This document shows positions 58,231 through 59,080 of a stretch of 59,080 bases of DNA, piece by piece (the stretch's first letter is position 1; each line of letters begins with the position of its first letter). The stretch spans positions 365,465 through 424,544 of the forward strand of contig NW_003134352.1 in assembly GCF_000003605.2 (NCBI RefSeq), given 5' to 3'. Source of the stretch: Saccoglossus kowalevskii. Taxonomy: Eukaryota; Hemichordata; Enteropneusta; Harrimaniidae. The position numbers were made by a program, and so were the translations under genes. A model generated the notes under the pieces. That model was not told the origin of the DNA. It saw only the letters and a program-made list of their open reading frames with translations, and ran no database searches.

Positions 58231-59080
58231 ATGTGTAACCCCTGAAAATTTAAATCCTGGTACTTTGTGTGCAGAAATTCATTAAAATATAAATATAAAT
58301 TTCTTAATTGTTTTTTTTGTTTTTTCCAAATAGAATGCTAACAGATGTCATTTAAGTTTAAAAACAGTCAAAAATGGATAAAATTGACATCCCCTCCCTC
58401 AAGAAAATGCTGGGACATGTGTCCTTCTGGGGTTATGCATAAGTCAATGGTTGCATCACTAATTCAAAATTAAAAACAGACTGTAATTCAGTCGTCTGTC
58501 CCGACATCTGGACAACAGTGTCAGTACACACACAAGTCAAAATGTTTTTGTTTTGTTTTTCGCACCTGAAATTATTGTTACCTGAAAATATTCTTAATAA
58601 GATCTATTTCTGTTTCTGTAATCATATAAATAATGATGCATTGCACAGAAATTATGGTCTTTCCACTGCAAGCACACAAAAAGACTCAAGAATGGAAAAG
58701 AATGAAAGAAAAAAAAAACACTTTACTGGGAGAATAATTTATCGATTTCATGTTGTTCCCTTTCCTGCAGTATCCTGTTTGCTTTTGTCTGCTTTTCTAT
58801 TCGAAGAAAAGGGGTATCAGTAGAAACAGGAGATTCTTTACAATTCCATCCTTTCAATTTTCTTTTTTTTACATAAACGTGTCCAATTGAACATTATTTG
58901 CAAAGAAACCTCCAGCTGCTTCCCTTACCTCTCTCTTATCACCTGATTGAGAACGCTTTTACTGATTTAATCATCACTTGGTACATTTTTAAATAAATAT
59001 ATCTCAAACCTCTAATTATTTTTAGACTTTGGTAATATTTTTGGAAATATTTTGATATACTAGTAGGTAACGCCATGAAA
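58231..59080. other. Non-coding end of window
   Basis: AT-rich sequence. A 101-codon open frame (58518-58823) has no recognisable domain, and no DH1 exon is seen. Confidence 0.45.

Noticed and set aside
1-59080. tRNA, rRNA or other RNA genes, and an autonomous transposase or retroelement
   Set aside because: No box A/B pair, rRNA motif, DDE transposase or reverse-transcriptase motif was seen on either strand.

Overview
The window is AT-rich, intron-rich animal genomic DNA from a draft assembly: there is one 50-N gap at 24350-24399. Its only recognisable gene is the middle part of a TRIO/Kalirin-family Rho guanine-nucleotide exchange factor on the + strand. Fifteen consecutive exons between 26751 and 43916 join in frame into 778 codons, every intron is GT..AG, and every codon split between exons closes correctly. 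They encode the second part of the spectrin-repeat array and the first part of the first DH (RhoGEF) domain. The Sec14 domain and first spectrin repeats should lie upstream of the window; the rest of DH1, PH1 and anything C-terminal should lie downstream. The protein is close to vertebrate TRIO/KALRN but not identical, and the DNA is full of short DNA-transposon derivatives. I infer a marine invertebrate, perhaps a hemichordate or other deuterostome, or a lophotrochozoan; the phylum is uncertain.

Layout. 1-26750 has no exon I can identify and is probably a large upstream intron. It holds MITEs of three families, a CpG-richer patch near 190-620, an 80-bp x4 repeat (14424-14757), a 21/42/24-bp minisatellite (22290-22912) and a 2.2-kb array of 30-bp units (about 23800-26006) that contains the gap. 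26751-43916 is the compact exon region; intron 4 is almost entirely a 71-bp minisatellite. 43917-59080 is the first 15 kb of an intron that interrupts the DH1 domain. It carries six more MITEs, a CpG-dense element with TTAA ends (50856-51145) and a six-copy 106-107-bp tandem repeat (57599-58230).

The most interesting signal is in the repeats. Three MITE families with unrelated interiors (about 212, 210 and 184 bp) share the same terminal decamer, TACTGTAAAA, in inverted orientation. Each is built inside from its own short iterated word. This points to one transposase (Tc1/mariner-like by the TA ends) mobilising several non-autonomous families. No transposase gene is present here. I found no bacterial-type system, CRISPR, RNA gene or nested protein-coding gene. 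The longest open frames, up to 618 codons, are by-products of tandem repeats with periods divisible by three.
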